58,876 nucleotides of DNA, from contig NZ_BOMW01000005.1 of NCBI RefSeq assembly GCF_016862395.1, forward strand, positions 1 to 58,876. The letters are read 5' to 3'. This document shows, in pieces, positions 24,407-32,952 of this stretch. The stretch comes from Actinoplanes siamensis. GTDB lineage: Bacteria > Actinomycetota > Actinomycetes > Mycobacteriales > Micromonosporaceae. The notes under the pieces were generated by a model, which was given only the letters and a program-made list of their open reading frames with translations, did no database searches and had not been told where the DNA came from. Numbering within the stretch: the stretch's first letter is position 1; each line of letters opens with the position of its first letter. A program made the position numbers and the translations under genes.

Positions 24407-26029
24407 TCAATGACCGGCGCTGCCGGGGGCGGGTTTGACCGGCAGGCGCAGGCGGAAGGTCGTGCCGGGCCCGGCGTGCCGGGCGAGGTCGATGGTGCCG
24501 CCGTGGCGTTCCAGGATGGTCCGGGTGATCACCAGGCCCAGGCCGGTGCCGGGGATGCGCTGGTCCAGGGCGGTGGAGGCGCGGTAGAAGCGGCGGAACA
24601 TCCGGGGCCGGTCGGCCTCCGGGATCCCGATGCCGGTGTCCGCGAACGTCCAGGTGATCCAGCCGTCCTCGTCGACCTCGACGGTGATCGTGACAGTGCC
24701 GCCGGCCGGGGTGTACTTGACCGCGTTCGACAGCAGGTTGTCGGCGACTTGGCGCAACCGGTGGGCGTCGGCGTACATCGGCAGGCGGCCGGGCTGGCGG
24801 ACGTGCATGGTGATGTTCTTGGCGGCCGCCTGCGGCTCGATGGCCCGCACCGCCGCGACGACGATCGCGCTCAGGTCGGTGTCGGTGATGTCGATGGCCA
24901 GGTGCCCGGACTCCAGGCGGGCCAGATCGAGCAGGTCGTCGGCGATGACCGACAGCCGCTGCGCGCTGTTGATGATGGTCTTGAGGTACGTCCGCTGGTC
25001 CTCGACCGTGAGGGTGCCGAGGTCCTCGTCGAACAACGCGGCGGTTCCGGTGATCACCGCAAGGGGATTGCGCAGCTCATGGGTGACCAGGGCGAGGAAC
25101 TCGTCCTTGGTGCGGGCCAGTTCCACGGCGAGTTCCTCGGCGCGGCGCCGGTCCAGGTACTGCCCGACCCGGGCGGCGACCGTGCCGAGCAGGGCGACGA
25201 GGGTGTCCTCCGGGTCCTCGATCCGGTCGCCGTAGACACACAGCGCGCCCAGGGTGTGTCCGCCGGCCGAGATCGGTATCCCGACGGCCACGTGCAGGCC
25301 GGCTCGGGCGGCGAGGCGGCTGCGGGCCGAGGCGCTGTCGGCGGCGAGGTCGGGGATCCACAGCGGCTCGCTCTGCTGGTACACCCGGCCCGGCAGCCAC
25401 AGCCCGAACTCGATCTCGTCGACGGTGAACCGGTCCAGGCGCCGGGCGTCCCGCAGGTGCCGGCCGGCGCAGGCGAGCAGCCGCCGATCGTCGTCGGCCA
25501 GCCACAGCTCGGTCACCGGCCAGCCCATCAGCTCGCCGAGCGCCTCGACCACGTGCTGGGCCGCGACGGCGCTGGACTCCGCCTCGGCCAGCCCCCGGGA
25601 GACCGCCCCGTCGACAGCGCTGAACCGGCTCGCCCGGTGCGTGACGGTGACGTCGTGGACGAAGGCGTGGAAGACTGTTCCGCTGGCCTCGTCGGTGACC
25701 GTCACGGTCAGCTCGGCCGGGAACTCGTGCCCGTCCCGGTGCCTCAGCCAGGACTGCACCCGCTGCCGCAGCACCGCCGCGTCCCGGCCGGCGAAGAAGC
25801 CGGCAAGCTGCGCCAGCGACCGCGCCGGGACGATCAGATCCTGGATCATCCGGCCGCAGGCCTGCTCGAGGCTGTAGCCGAACGTGCTCTGGGCGGCGGG
25901 ATTCCAGGCCAGCACGCGCCCGGACGCGTCCACCGCGAGGTAGGCCTCGGACACCGCCGCGAGCACGGTCCGCGGGTCCCGGAGCACGTCCTCGCCGCAC
26001 CACAGCCGTGGCGGATGCGTCTGGCTCAT
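24407..26029 (-). CDS. PAS-GAF sensor histidine kinase (540 aa)
   Basis: Domain order: PAS (about 15-130: AYLAVDASGRVLAWNPAAQ, TFGYSLEQACG), GAF (about 170-310: LHVAVGIPISAGGHTLGALC), HisKA with the phospho-His in LALVTHELRNPLAVI (about 335), HATPase with LRQVADNLLSNAVKYTPAGG (N box), TFADTGIGIPE (G1) and GTGLGLVITRTI (G2). No transmembrane segment is seen, so it is a cytosolic sensor. ATG 26029 has GGGAGGTCTC directly upstream; earlier in-frame starts lie in a region of short repeats. No response regulator gene is adjacent, so it is an orphan kinase. Confidence 0.88.
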   Translation of the reverse strand: MSQTHPPRLWCGEDVLRDPRTVLAAVSEAYLAVDASGRVLAWNPAAQSTFGYSLEQACGRMIQDLIVPARSLAQLAGFFAGRDAAVLRQRVQSWLRHRDGHEFPAELTVTVTDEASGTVFHAFVHDVTVTHRASRFSAVDGAVSRGLAEAESSAVAAQHVVEALGELMGWPVTELWLADDDRRLLACAGRHLRDARRLDRFTVDEIEFGLWLPGRVYQQSEPLWIPDLAADSASARSRLAARAGLHVAVGIPISAGGHTLGALCVYGDRIEDPEDTLVALLGTVAARVGQYLDRRRAEELAVELARTKDEFLALVTHELRNPLAVITGTAALFDEDLGTLTVEDQRTYLKTIINSAQRLSVIADDLLDLARLESGHLAIDITDTDLSAIVVAAVRAIEPQAAAKNITMHVRQPGRLPMYADAHRLRQVADNLLSNAVKYTPAGGTVTITVEVDEDGWITWTFADTGIGIPEADRPRMFRRFYRASTALDQRIPGTGLGLVITRTILERHGGTIDLARHAGPGTTFRLRLPVKPAPGSAGH

Positions 26030-26063
26030 CGAGACCTCCCGACCACACTCACGCTTCCGTGTG

Positions 26064-26125
26064 CACCGACTGAGGCGTTCGCCCACCGAGGCGTGCACCT
26101 GCTCGGGCGTTTCACCGACTGAGGC
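26064..26125. repeat. Short direct repeats upstream of the sensor kinase
   Basis: CACCGACTGAGGC occurs at 26064-26076 and 26113-26125, with a partial copy CACCGAGGCGTG near 26084, so the spacing is about 49 and 20 bp. The copies lie in the kinase leader, but their function is unknown. Confidence 0.4.
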
Positions 26126-26237
26126 AGGAGCCGCGATTGGAACAGCATAATCCAGGCGGAATCGGAGCAAGCCGGAAATCCGTGACGCCCGCCGGCCCGG
26201 GAGGTCGCCCGGCGCCGCCGCTCCCGAGGTCGTCCGG

Positions 26238-27422
26238 CTACCCGGCGGCCGCGGCCGCCGGGTCCTGCCGGCCGGCCGGCACCGGCACGATCAGGGCGGC
26301 GATCAGCGGGAACGCCGCCACCACGGCGAAACTGGGCGCGAAGCTCACCGCCCCGATCACCGCGGCCAGCACCGGCGGGGTGGCGGCGGTCAGCACGTTC
26401 TGGCCCGTGGTCTGGATGCCCAGAGCGCGACCGGCCCAGGCGGAACCCGCGTACTCGGCGACGGCGGTGAAGGACAGGCCGTTGCTGCTCACCGCGACCA
26501 CCCCCAGGAACAACAGCACGGGCACGGCCAGACCGGACCCGGCCGCGGTGGCGGCGGCCAGTGTCAGCATCCCCACCCCGGTCGTGACCGCGATGATCCG
26601 CATGGGTTTCAGCCGGCTGCCGGTCCGGTCGGACCAGTAGCCCGCGGCGAGGCGGCTCAGGGCGCCGCACACCTGCGCGCCGGCCAGCAGGTGACCGGCG
26701 GCGAGGGCGGTCCAGCCGCCGACGTCGGTGAGGAACACCAGCGCGAACGTGGTGATGGTGAACTGCGGGATGACCAGGAGCGCGCTCGCGGCGTGAATCC
26801 GCCACAGGACGGGGCCCCGGTAGGGCGACGCCGCGGCCGGCTCGAGAACGGGCGACGCCCGGCCGGGTTCCGCGGGGATCGGGGCGGGATCCCGTACCAG
26901 CAGGATGGTCGTCCCGGCCGCGGCCAGGAACAACGCCGCCAGGAACAACAGCGGCACGGCGGTGCCGCGGGCGGCCAGCCCGGGCAGTGTGGCCGCGGCC
27001 AGGGCGAGGCCCAGGGGCCCGGCGCTCTGCCGGATGCCCATCGCCAGAGCGCGTTCGTGCCGGGCGAACCACCCCAGGATCAGCCGGCCGCTCGCCAGCA
27101 CCGAGCCGGCGGCCGCCCCGGCGAGCGCCAGACACACCCCCAGCGCCACCGCGCCGTGCGCCCACCGGGCGGCGATCAGCAGGACGCCGGCCAGCCCGAG
27201 GCCGGTGGAGAGCACGACCCGCTCCCCCCACCGGTCGGCCGCCGCGCCCCAGGCGATGAGCGTGAGCATCACCCCGGCGGTGGGGCAGGCGACGAGCAGG
27301 CCGGTCTGCTCCAGGGACAGGCCCTCGTCGCGGAACGCCGGGATCAGGTAGGCCAGCCCGAACTGGAACGTGCTGCCCGCGGTCATCGCCAGCATGCCGA
27401 CGACCAGAACCACCCAGCGCAT
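26238..27422 (-). CDS. MFS transporter (NarK/CynX/OFA-like, 394 aa)
   Basis: Twelve predicted helices. AWGAAADRWGERVVLSTGLG is the motif-A loop after helix 2, FARHERALAMGIRQSAGPLG lies near helix 4-5, and AGYWSDRTGSRLKPMR is the second motif-A copy. The sequence resembles oxalate/formate or cyanate-type MFS proteins and also sugar exporters, so the substrate is not predicted. ATG 27422 is used; a TTG at 27443 with AAAGGA upstream is a good alternative. It is divergent from the secreted nuclease gene at 27611. Confidence 0.82.
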   Translation of the reverse strand: MRWVVLVVGMLAMTAGSTFQFGLAYLIPAFRDEGLSLEQTGLLVACPTAGVMLTLIAWGAAADRWGERVVLSTGLGLAGVLLIAARWAHGAVALGVCLALAGAAAGSVLASGRLILGWFARHERALAMGIRQSAGPLGLALAAATLPGLAARGTAVPLLFLAALFLAAAGTTILLVRDPAPIPAEPGRASPVLEPAAASPYRGPVLWRIHAASALLVIPQFTITTFALVFLTDVGGWTALAAGHLLAGAQVCGALSRLAAGYWSDRTGSRLKPMRIIAVTTGVGMLTLAAATAAGSGLAVPVLLFLGVVAVSSNGLSFTAVAEYAGSAWAGRALGIQTTGQNVLTAATPPVLAAVIGAVSFAPSFAVVAAFPLIAALIVPVPAGRQDPAAAAAG

Positions 27423-27610
27423 CCGCTCGCTTCGTATCTGCAAGACCCGACAATCCTTTCGGTACGCGACACCGGCCGGCTCGATCAACTTAGATGTACC
27501 GCACGGGCGGGAGGGCGAAGCGCGCCGATCACCGGCGTCACGGCGGGGCACCGCCGGACGACGTCAAGATCTAGAGTGGTCACTCCGATCGACTACGTCC
27601 GGGAGAACTC

Positions 27611-28510
27611 TTGAGGAAGCTTCGCGCCGCCCTCACCGGCGCCCTGCTGGTGCTGGCCTCGCTGGCGCCGGCCACCCCGGCCGCGGCCGCCGCGCCCGCC
27701 GGGACCAACCTGCAGCTGATGTCGTGGAACATGTGCGACTCCCAGCGGGCCAGCTGGAACTGCGCCGCCTACGGGACGTTCGCCGACAAGCTCGGCGTCG
27801 TCAAGTACCACGTCGACAACAACTTCGTTCAGGCCATGCTTCTCCAGGAGATCTGCGAGAACGACCTGACCACCCTGATGAGCCAGCTCGGTTCCGGGTG
27901 GAGCAGGAGCTTCGCGCCGTACTACTACTCCAGCGACGGCGTGCTGACCAACAGCCGGTGCGGCGAGGACAACAGCAGCCGGCAGGACCGCTACGGCACC
28001 GCCATCGTGATCCACGCCGGCCTGTCGAACCCGCAGATCATCCCGACCACCCAGCCGTGGAACGGGCAGAACACCGTGCAGCAGTGCGCCACGGCGACCT
28101 ACTTCGACAACATCCGGCTGTGCAACCTGCACATCTCCCGGTACGGCGTCAACCCGGACCACCCGACCTGGGACTACGCCGACGACCAGCTGGCCGAGGT
28201 GAAGGCCGCCGTGGACCAGTACGAGCACGTCGCGTTCGGCGGCGACCTCAACGTGGTGCCGCCGGACTGGCCGGGCGACAGCTCCCGGGACTGGGTCTGG
28301 CCAGCCGGCCTGTACTGGAACGGCACCACCGGATACCGCGAGTGCGACCAGTCCGACGCCGCGAACCCGCTGCGTACCGGCCGCTCCACCACGGTGTGGA
28401 ACGTCAAGTTCGACCACGTCTTCAGCACCCGGCCGTGGCGCTGGTGCGCGGTCGGCGACACGGCGTACTCCGATCATGCGGTCGTCATCTACAGCATGAG
28501 GATCGCCTAG
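27611..28510 (+). CDS. Secreted endonuclease/exonuclease/phosphatase-fold protein (299 aa)
   Basis: TTG 27611 is preceded by GGGAGA at five bases. Residues 1-28 form a signal peptide (RKLRAALTGALLVLASLAPA, AAAA cleavage). The mature part is an EEP domain: LQLMSWNMCD, LLQEIC (metal Glu), HISRYGVNPDH, VAFGGDLNVVP (Asp-Asn), FDHVFSTR and YSDHAVVIY (Asp-His). Six or more Cys suggest disulphides. It is a single-domain extracellular relative of the large protein at 1607 and may act as a nuclease or phosphodiesterase, for example in phosphate or DNA scavenging. Confidence 0.82.
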   Translation: MRKLRAALTGALLVLASLAPATPAAAAAPAGTNLQLMSWNMCDSQRASWNCAAYGTFADKLGVVKYHVDNNFVQAMLLQEICENDLTTLMSQLGSGWSRSFAPYYYSSDGVLTNSRCGEDNSSRQDRYGTAIVIHAGLSNPQIIPTTQPWNGQNTVQQCATATYFDNIRLCNLHISRYGVNPDHPTWDYADDQLAEVKAAVDQYEHVAFGGDLNVVPPDWPGDSSRDWVWPAGLYWNGTTGYRECDQSDAANPLRTGRSTTVWNVKFDHVFSTRPWRWCAVGDTAYSDHAVVIYSMRIA

Positions 28511-28615
28511 TCGGGCCGCGTCGCCGGCGCCGACGCCCGCCGGCACCGCGCTCACTCGCCGAGGCGCCGGCGCGGCGCGCCCGCCGGCGGCGGACGAGGC
28601 CTCCGCGCCGGGCGG

Positions 28616-28855
28616 CTAGAACGAATCAGCCTGTGCCTCCAGCACGTCCCCGGCGTCGTCGTCGCCTGCCACGGCGACCAGCCGGGCGCGCACCCCGAGC
28701 TGCGCGAGCCCGACGGCCTGGTTGGCGCCCTTCCCGCCGAGTTGCTCGAACCGTGCCGACGCGTCGGCGGCGGTGCCCGCCTCGGGGACGGCGTCGACGC
28801 ACAGGACAAGATCACGGGCCAGTTGCCCGACTACGGTGGCTACCGGGGCGTTCAC
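28616..28855 (-). pseudogene. Truncated PfkB-family sugar kinase (ribokinase-like), N-terminal 79 codons
   Basis: From GTG 28855 the frame reads VATVVGQLARDLVLCVDAVP and then the PfkB signature QLGGKGANQAVGLAQLGVRA, followed by LVAVAGDDDAGDVL and a TAG at 28616. A full ribokinase has about 300 residues with the ATP site and catalytic Asp near the C-terminus, all missing here. No continuation is visible in any frame downstream before the next gene, so this is a deletion remnant and not a simple frameshift. Confidence 0.75.
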
Positions 28856-29037
28856 GCGGGTCCAGTACCCCGGCGGGGACCCGGCATGCCCCGGACCGCC
28901 GGCCTGGTGACTGTCGACGCCATCCGCCCGGCGAAGCGATGAACATCCACCCTCGATACGGGCAAAAACCCGATAGTGTGAACAGACGGACACTCGGCCG
29001 ATCGTCGCCAGACAAGCCCAGCTCAGGAGGCCGGCTG

Positions 29038-30516
29038 ATGAGCAGGCTCACGTTCGGCGCCAGGATCGCGGGTGGTTTCGCCGTGACCGTGTCGCTGACT
29101 TTGATCATGGCGGCCACCTCGGTCGCCGCTCTGACTCTCGTGGTGCGCGCCAACCACACGGCGGTCACCGCGGCCACCGACGAGCTGCTGAGCGCGCAGT
29201 GGCTGAACACGGCGATGGAGAGGCGGGTGTCCAGTGCGCGCGCCTACCTGATCACCGGCCGGCAGGCCCAACTGGACCAGGCACAGCAGGACCGCAACGC
29301 CTTCCTCGACCAGGCGGCACGGCTGCGGGAGTCCCTGAGCGACGAGTCCGCCCGCCGGCTGCTGGACGACGTGTTGGCCGCGGAGGCGGAATACACCGCG
29401 CTGCTGACGCCGCAATTGGAGAAACGCCGGTCGATGCGCGACCTGGCCCAGGTCAGCCGGCTTCTCACGGACCCGCTGCTGGCCGCCCGGCAGGCTGTCC
29501 AGGACGCGAACGCCGCCCTGGTCGAACGGGTGCGCGCCGACGTGGAGGCGGACCGCGACCGGGCCGCCCGCCGGGCCACCCAGGCGATCACCACGATCAC
29601 GGTGCTGGGCCTGCTCACGGTCGCCTGCGGCATCGCGCTCGCCCGGTGGCTCACCCTCGCCCTGCGCCGCCAGGTCGGCGCCGCCGTCGGCCACATCCAG
29701 AGCTCGTCGGCGCAGCTGGAGACGGTGGCCGCGCAACAGGTCGACGGCGGCCGCCACCAGTCCACCGTGATGAGCGAGATCACCACGACGATCAGCGAGC
29801 TACTGATCACCGCCCGGCAGATAGCCGACAACGCCGAACGGGTGTCCCGGACCGCCGAGGACACCGCGGCCGCCGCCCGCCACGGCGACGCCACCATCGA
29901 CCAGACCCGCGCCTCGATCGACGTCATCCGCGCCCAGACCGATGCGATCGTGCAGCACATGCTCGATCTCGGCGAGAAGTCCCAGCAGATCGGCACGGTC
30001 GTCGGCCTCGTCTCGGAACTGGCCGAGCAGATCAACATCCTGGCCATCAACGCCACCATCGAGGCCACCGGCGGCGGCGAGCAGGCCCGCCGGTTCGCCG
30101 TCGTCGCCGACGAGATCCGCAAACTCGCCGACCGCACCGCCGGGTCGGCCAAGGAGATCCGCGCGCTCATCGAGGACGTCCGCGGCGCGGTCAACACCAC
30201 TGTCGTGGCCACCGAGAGCGGCGTGCAGGCGGTAGCCGTGGGCACCCGCAACTTCGACGACGCCACCGCCGCGTTCCGCACCATCGCCGAACTCGTCAGC
30301 ACCACCAACGACGCCACCCGGGAGATCGAGCTCTCCACGAAACAGCAGACCACCGCTGTCGAACAGGTGAACGTCGCGGCCACCGACACGGTCCGGGTGT
30401 CCCGCGAGACCGAAACCGGCGCCGCGCAGATCAAGCAGACCGCGGCGCACCTGGCGGCCCTCTCCGGCGACCTGCTGGAGCTGGTGGGCACCGGGCGTCG
30501 CGGCGCGTCCGGGTGA
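29038..30516 (+). CDS. Methyl-accepting chemotaxis-type receptor (492 aa)
   Basis: AGGAGG lies eight bases before ATG 29038. One helix at about residues 10-35, a four-helix-bundle extracellular sensor with RRVSSARAYLITGRQAQLDQ, a second helix at about 183-205, then a signalling domain with the hairpin core EQINILAINATIEATGGGEQ (about 330) and FAVVADEIRKLADRTAGSAK. No HAMP domain is clear between helix 2 and the coiled coil. Cysteine/serine-rich methylation sites and a CheR-docking tail are not seen. There are no che genes in the window, so it may feed another signalling route. Confidence 0.88.
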   Translation: MSRLTFGARIAGGFAVTVSLTLIMAATSVAALTLVVRANHTAVTAATDELLSAQWLNTAMERRVSSARAYLITGRQAQLDQAQQDRNAFLDQAARLRESLSDESARRLLDDVLAAEAEYTALLTPQLEKRRSMRDLAQVSRLLTDPLLAARQAVQDANAALVERVRADVEADRDRAARRATQAITTITVLGLLTVACGIALARWLTLALRRQVGAAVGHIQSSSAQLETVAAQQVDGGRHQSTVMSEITTTISELLITARQIADNAERVSRTAEDTAAAARHGDATIDQTRASIDVIRAQTDAIVQHMLDLGEKSQQIGTVVGLVSELAEQINILAINATIEATGGGEQARRFAVVADEIRKLADRTAGSAKEIRALIEDVRGAVNTTVVATESGVQAVAVGTRNFDDATAAFRTIAELVSTTNDATREIELSTKQQTTAVEQVNVAATDTVRVSRETETGAAQIKQTAAHLAALSGDLLELVGTGRRGASG

Positions 30517-30639
30517 CCGGGACCGTCTCCTCCCGCGGCGAGAGCGCCGGCTCGATGTCGAACTCCGCCCGAGGCGGCATCCGCACCGGCTTGGCAGCCG
30601 GCAGTCCCGGGGCCGCCGCCACCGGCGGGCCGGCCCCGG

Positions 30640-32433
30640 TCAGGAGGACCGGCGCGGGAGGTGGGACCGGCGGACTTCGCCCAGGCCGCAGGCGGCGTTG
30701 ACCAGCCCGACCAGGCTGAACGCCTGCGGCGTGTTGCCCAGTTGCCGGCCGGTGGCCGGGTCGTACTGCTCGGCGAGCATGCCCACGTCGTTGCGCAGGC
30801 CGAGAAGCCGCTCGAACAGCTCGGTGGCCGGCTTCCTGCGGCCGATCCCGTGCAGCGCCTCCACCAGCCAGAACGTGCAGGCCAGGAAGGCGCCCTCGGT
30901 GCCGGGCAGACCGTCGACGCCGTCTGCGTCGGGCCGGTAGCGCAGCAGGAACCCGTCCTCGCACAGCTGCTCGGCGACGGCGTTCACCGTGCCGGTGACG
31001 CGCGGGTCGTCGTACGGCAGAAATCCGGTTCTCGGGATCAGCAGCAGCGCGGCATCCAGGCCGGTCGAGCCGTAGTACTGGGTGAAGGTGTTGCGGCCGG
31101 CGTCGAAACCGCGGGAGCAGACGTCGGCGTGGATGGCGTCGCGGGTGGCCCGCCAGCGATCGGCGGCCCCGTCCAGCCCGTGGCGCTCCACCGCGGTGAT
31201 CATCCGGTCCAGGCCGGCCCACGCCATCACCTTGGAGTGCACGAAGTGTCGCCGCGGCCCGCGCACCTCCCACAGCCCGTTGTCCGGCCGGCGCCAGTTG
31301 CCCTCGAGGAAGTCCAGCAGGGCGCGCTGCACGTCCCAGGCGTCGCCGGTGACCGCGATGCCCGCGTCCCGGCTCGTGTGCAGGCCGTCCAGGACCTCAC
31401 CCCAGACGTCGAGCTGGAACTGCGCGGCGGCGGCGTTGCCGATGCGCACCGGGGCGGCGCCCTGGTAGCCGGGCAGCCAGTCCAGCGTGTACTCGGGCAG
31501 GCGGCGGCTGCCGTCCAGGCCGTACATGATCTGCAGGTCCGCCGGGTCCCCGGCGACCGCGCGCAGCAGCCACTCGCGCCAGGCCCGGGCCTCGGCGACG
31601 TGGCCGGCGCCCAGCAGGGCCTGCAGCGTGAAGGTGGCATCCCGCAGCCAGCAGTACCGGTAGTCCCAGTTGCGCGAGCCGCCCGGATGTTCCGGCAGGG
31701 AGGTGGTCGCCGCCGCGACGATGCCGCCCGTCGGCGCATAGATGAGAGCCTTCAGGAGCAGGAGACTTCGCCGTACGGCGTCGGCATACGGCCCGTCGTA
31801 ACGATGCCCGCCGATCCACCGCTGCCAGAAGCGCCGGGTGGCGTGCAGGGCGGACTCCGGGTCGGCGCACACCGGCGCCGGCAGGTGCGAGGGCCGGTGG
31901 GTGAGCACGAACGGGACGCGCTGCCCGGCTTCGACGGTGAACTCCGCGGTGGTGGTCAGGTCGTGGTTGTGCAACCGCGCCGGCGTGGTGAGCCAGACGG
32001 CGTCCGGCCCGGCGACCGCGCGCAGGCCCGTGCCGGTGCGCCGCACCCACGGCACCACGTGGCCGTAGTCGAACCGCAGGTTCAGGTCGGTGCACACGCG
32101 TACCCGCCCGGACACCCCCTGCACGATCCGCACCAGGTCGGCGGCGGCGGCACGCGGCGGCATGAAGTCGGTCAGCCGGACCGTCCCGTCCGGAGTGTCC
32201 CACTCGGTCTCCAGCACCAGCGTGTCGCCGGCGTACCGGCGGCGGGTCGCCGGCCCCGCACCGGCCGGCGCGATCCGCCACCGGCCCGCGTTCTCGTCGC
32301 CGAGCAGCGCGGCGAAGCAGGCCGGCGAGTCGAACCGGGGCAGGCACAGCCAGTCCACCGACCCGTCCCGTCCGATCAGCGCACCGGTGTGCAGGTCCCC
32401 GACCAGCGCGTAGTCCTCGATGCCGGACGCCAC
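30640..32433 (-). CDS. Glycoside hydrolase family 15 (glucoamylase/trehalase-type, 597 aa)
   Basis: No signal peptide, so cytosolic. The N-terminal beta-sandwich starts IEDYALVGDLHTGALIGRDG; the (alpha/alpha)6 barrel contains GGSRNWDYRYCWLRDATFTL (substrate-binding Trp/Arg/Asp), LEYTLDW-type LPEYTLDWLPGYQG, and GTEGAFLACTFWLVEALHGI near the C-terminus carrying the catalytic Glu. Actinobacterial members of this form are often trehalases. It starts at GTG 32433 with GTGAGG five bases upstream, seven bases after the stop of the gene at 32441, so the two form an operon. The small operator-like palindrome at 32919 lies ahead of the pair. Confidence 0.88.
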   Translation of the reverse strand: MASGIEDYALVGDLHTGALIGRDGSVDWLCLPRFDSPACFAALLGDENAGRWRIAPAGAGPATRRRYAGDTLVLETEWDTPDGTVRLTDFMPPRAAAADLVRIVQGVSGRVRVCTDLNLRFDYGHVVPWVRRTGTGLRAVAGPDAVWLTTPARLHNHDLTTTAEFTVEAGQRVPFVLTHRPSHLPAPVCADPESALHATRRFWQRWIGGHRYDGPYADAVRRSLLLLKALIYAPTGGIVAAATTSLPEHPGGSRNWDYRYCWLRDATFTLQALLGAGHVAEARAWREWLLRAVAGDPADLQIMYGLDGSRRLPEYTLDWLPGYQGAAPVRIGNAAAAQFQLDVWGEVLDGLHTSRDAGIAVTGDAWDVQRALLDFLEGNWRRPDNGLWEVRGPRRHFVHSKVMAWAGLDRMITAVERHGLDGAADRWRATRDAIHADVCSRGFDAGRNTFTQYYGSTGLDAALLLIPRTGFLPYDDPRVTGTVNAVAEQLCEDGFLLRYRPDADGVDGLPGTEGAFLACTFWLVEALHGIGRRKPATELFERLLGLRNDVGMLAEQYDPATGRQLGNTPQAFSLVGLVNAACGLGEVRRSHLPRRSS

Positions 32434-32440
32434 CGCGGCC

Positions 32441-32833
32441 TCACCGGCCGGCCACGGCGTCCAGGGCGACGCGGCGCGGCCCGCCGAGCGCCGTGCCGGC
32501 TGCCCGCTGCGCGTCGAAAAAGGCCAGGCGGCAGGTGTCGGCGTCGCGGTGGACCGCCGGCGACTCGGCGATCGCGCTGCCGTCCTCGGCGGTCAGCGTC
32601 CACCGGAAGTGGCCGTCGCCGGTCGCGACGACGTTCAGCTCGCCGGCGCCGTCCCGGATCTGCTCCAGCGGCCGCCGCCACGGCTGGTGACGCCGCGAGG
32701 CCGGCCGGTTCCCGACCTGTGCCAGCACGTCCGCGCCGGTGGCCGTGCTGCTGACCAACTGCCACCGGCCGGGCGCCGACGTCGCGCGGACCACGGCGAT
32801 CACCGCCCGGCCCCGGCCGAACCGGTCCGCCAC
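32441..32833 (-). CDS. Hypothetical protein with a YegP/DUF1508-like segment (130 aa)
   Basis: The section HFRWTLTAEDGSAIAESPAV followed by DTCRLAFFDAQRAA resembles the short YegP/DUF1508 repeat (FRWRLKA-NG-IIA-S-GY). The N-terminal half is Arg-rich with no recognised domain. GTG 32833 is used; no good ribosome site is visible, so the start is uncertain. First gene of the operon with the GH15 enzyme. Confidence 0.6.
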   Translation of the reverse strand: MADRFGRGRAVIAVVRATSAPGRWQLVSSTATGADVLAQVGNRPASRRHQPWRRPLEQIRDGAGELNVVATGDGHFRWTLTAEDGSAIAESPAVHRDADTCRLAFFDAQRAAGTALGGPRRVALDAVAGR

Positions 32834-32918
32834 CCGTGACGCTGCCGATTGACGTCCATGTCGTCCTCCTCGTGTTCCCCCTACGAACTCTTCCCCGCTC
32901 TCCCGCGCTCAACCATCG

Positions 32919-32931
32919 TTGCACTGTGCAA
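32919..32931. promoter_or_regulatory. Palindrome TTGCA-N3-TGCAA upstream of the GH15 operon
   Basis: TTGCACTGTGCAA is a 13-bp inverted repeat 86 bases before the first codon of the operon. The same 5+3+5 pattern stands before the PoxB-like operon at 49161. A MarR-type operator is plausible. Confidence 0.5.
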
Positions 32932-32952
32932 AGGCCTTGGCGCCCGCTTCGC

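Noticed and set aside
27370..29037. Long upstream extension of the chemotaxis receptor frame
   Set aside because: It crosses the secreted nuclease gene in another frame. A strong AGGAGG fixes the receptor start at 29038.
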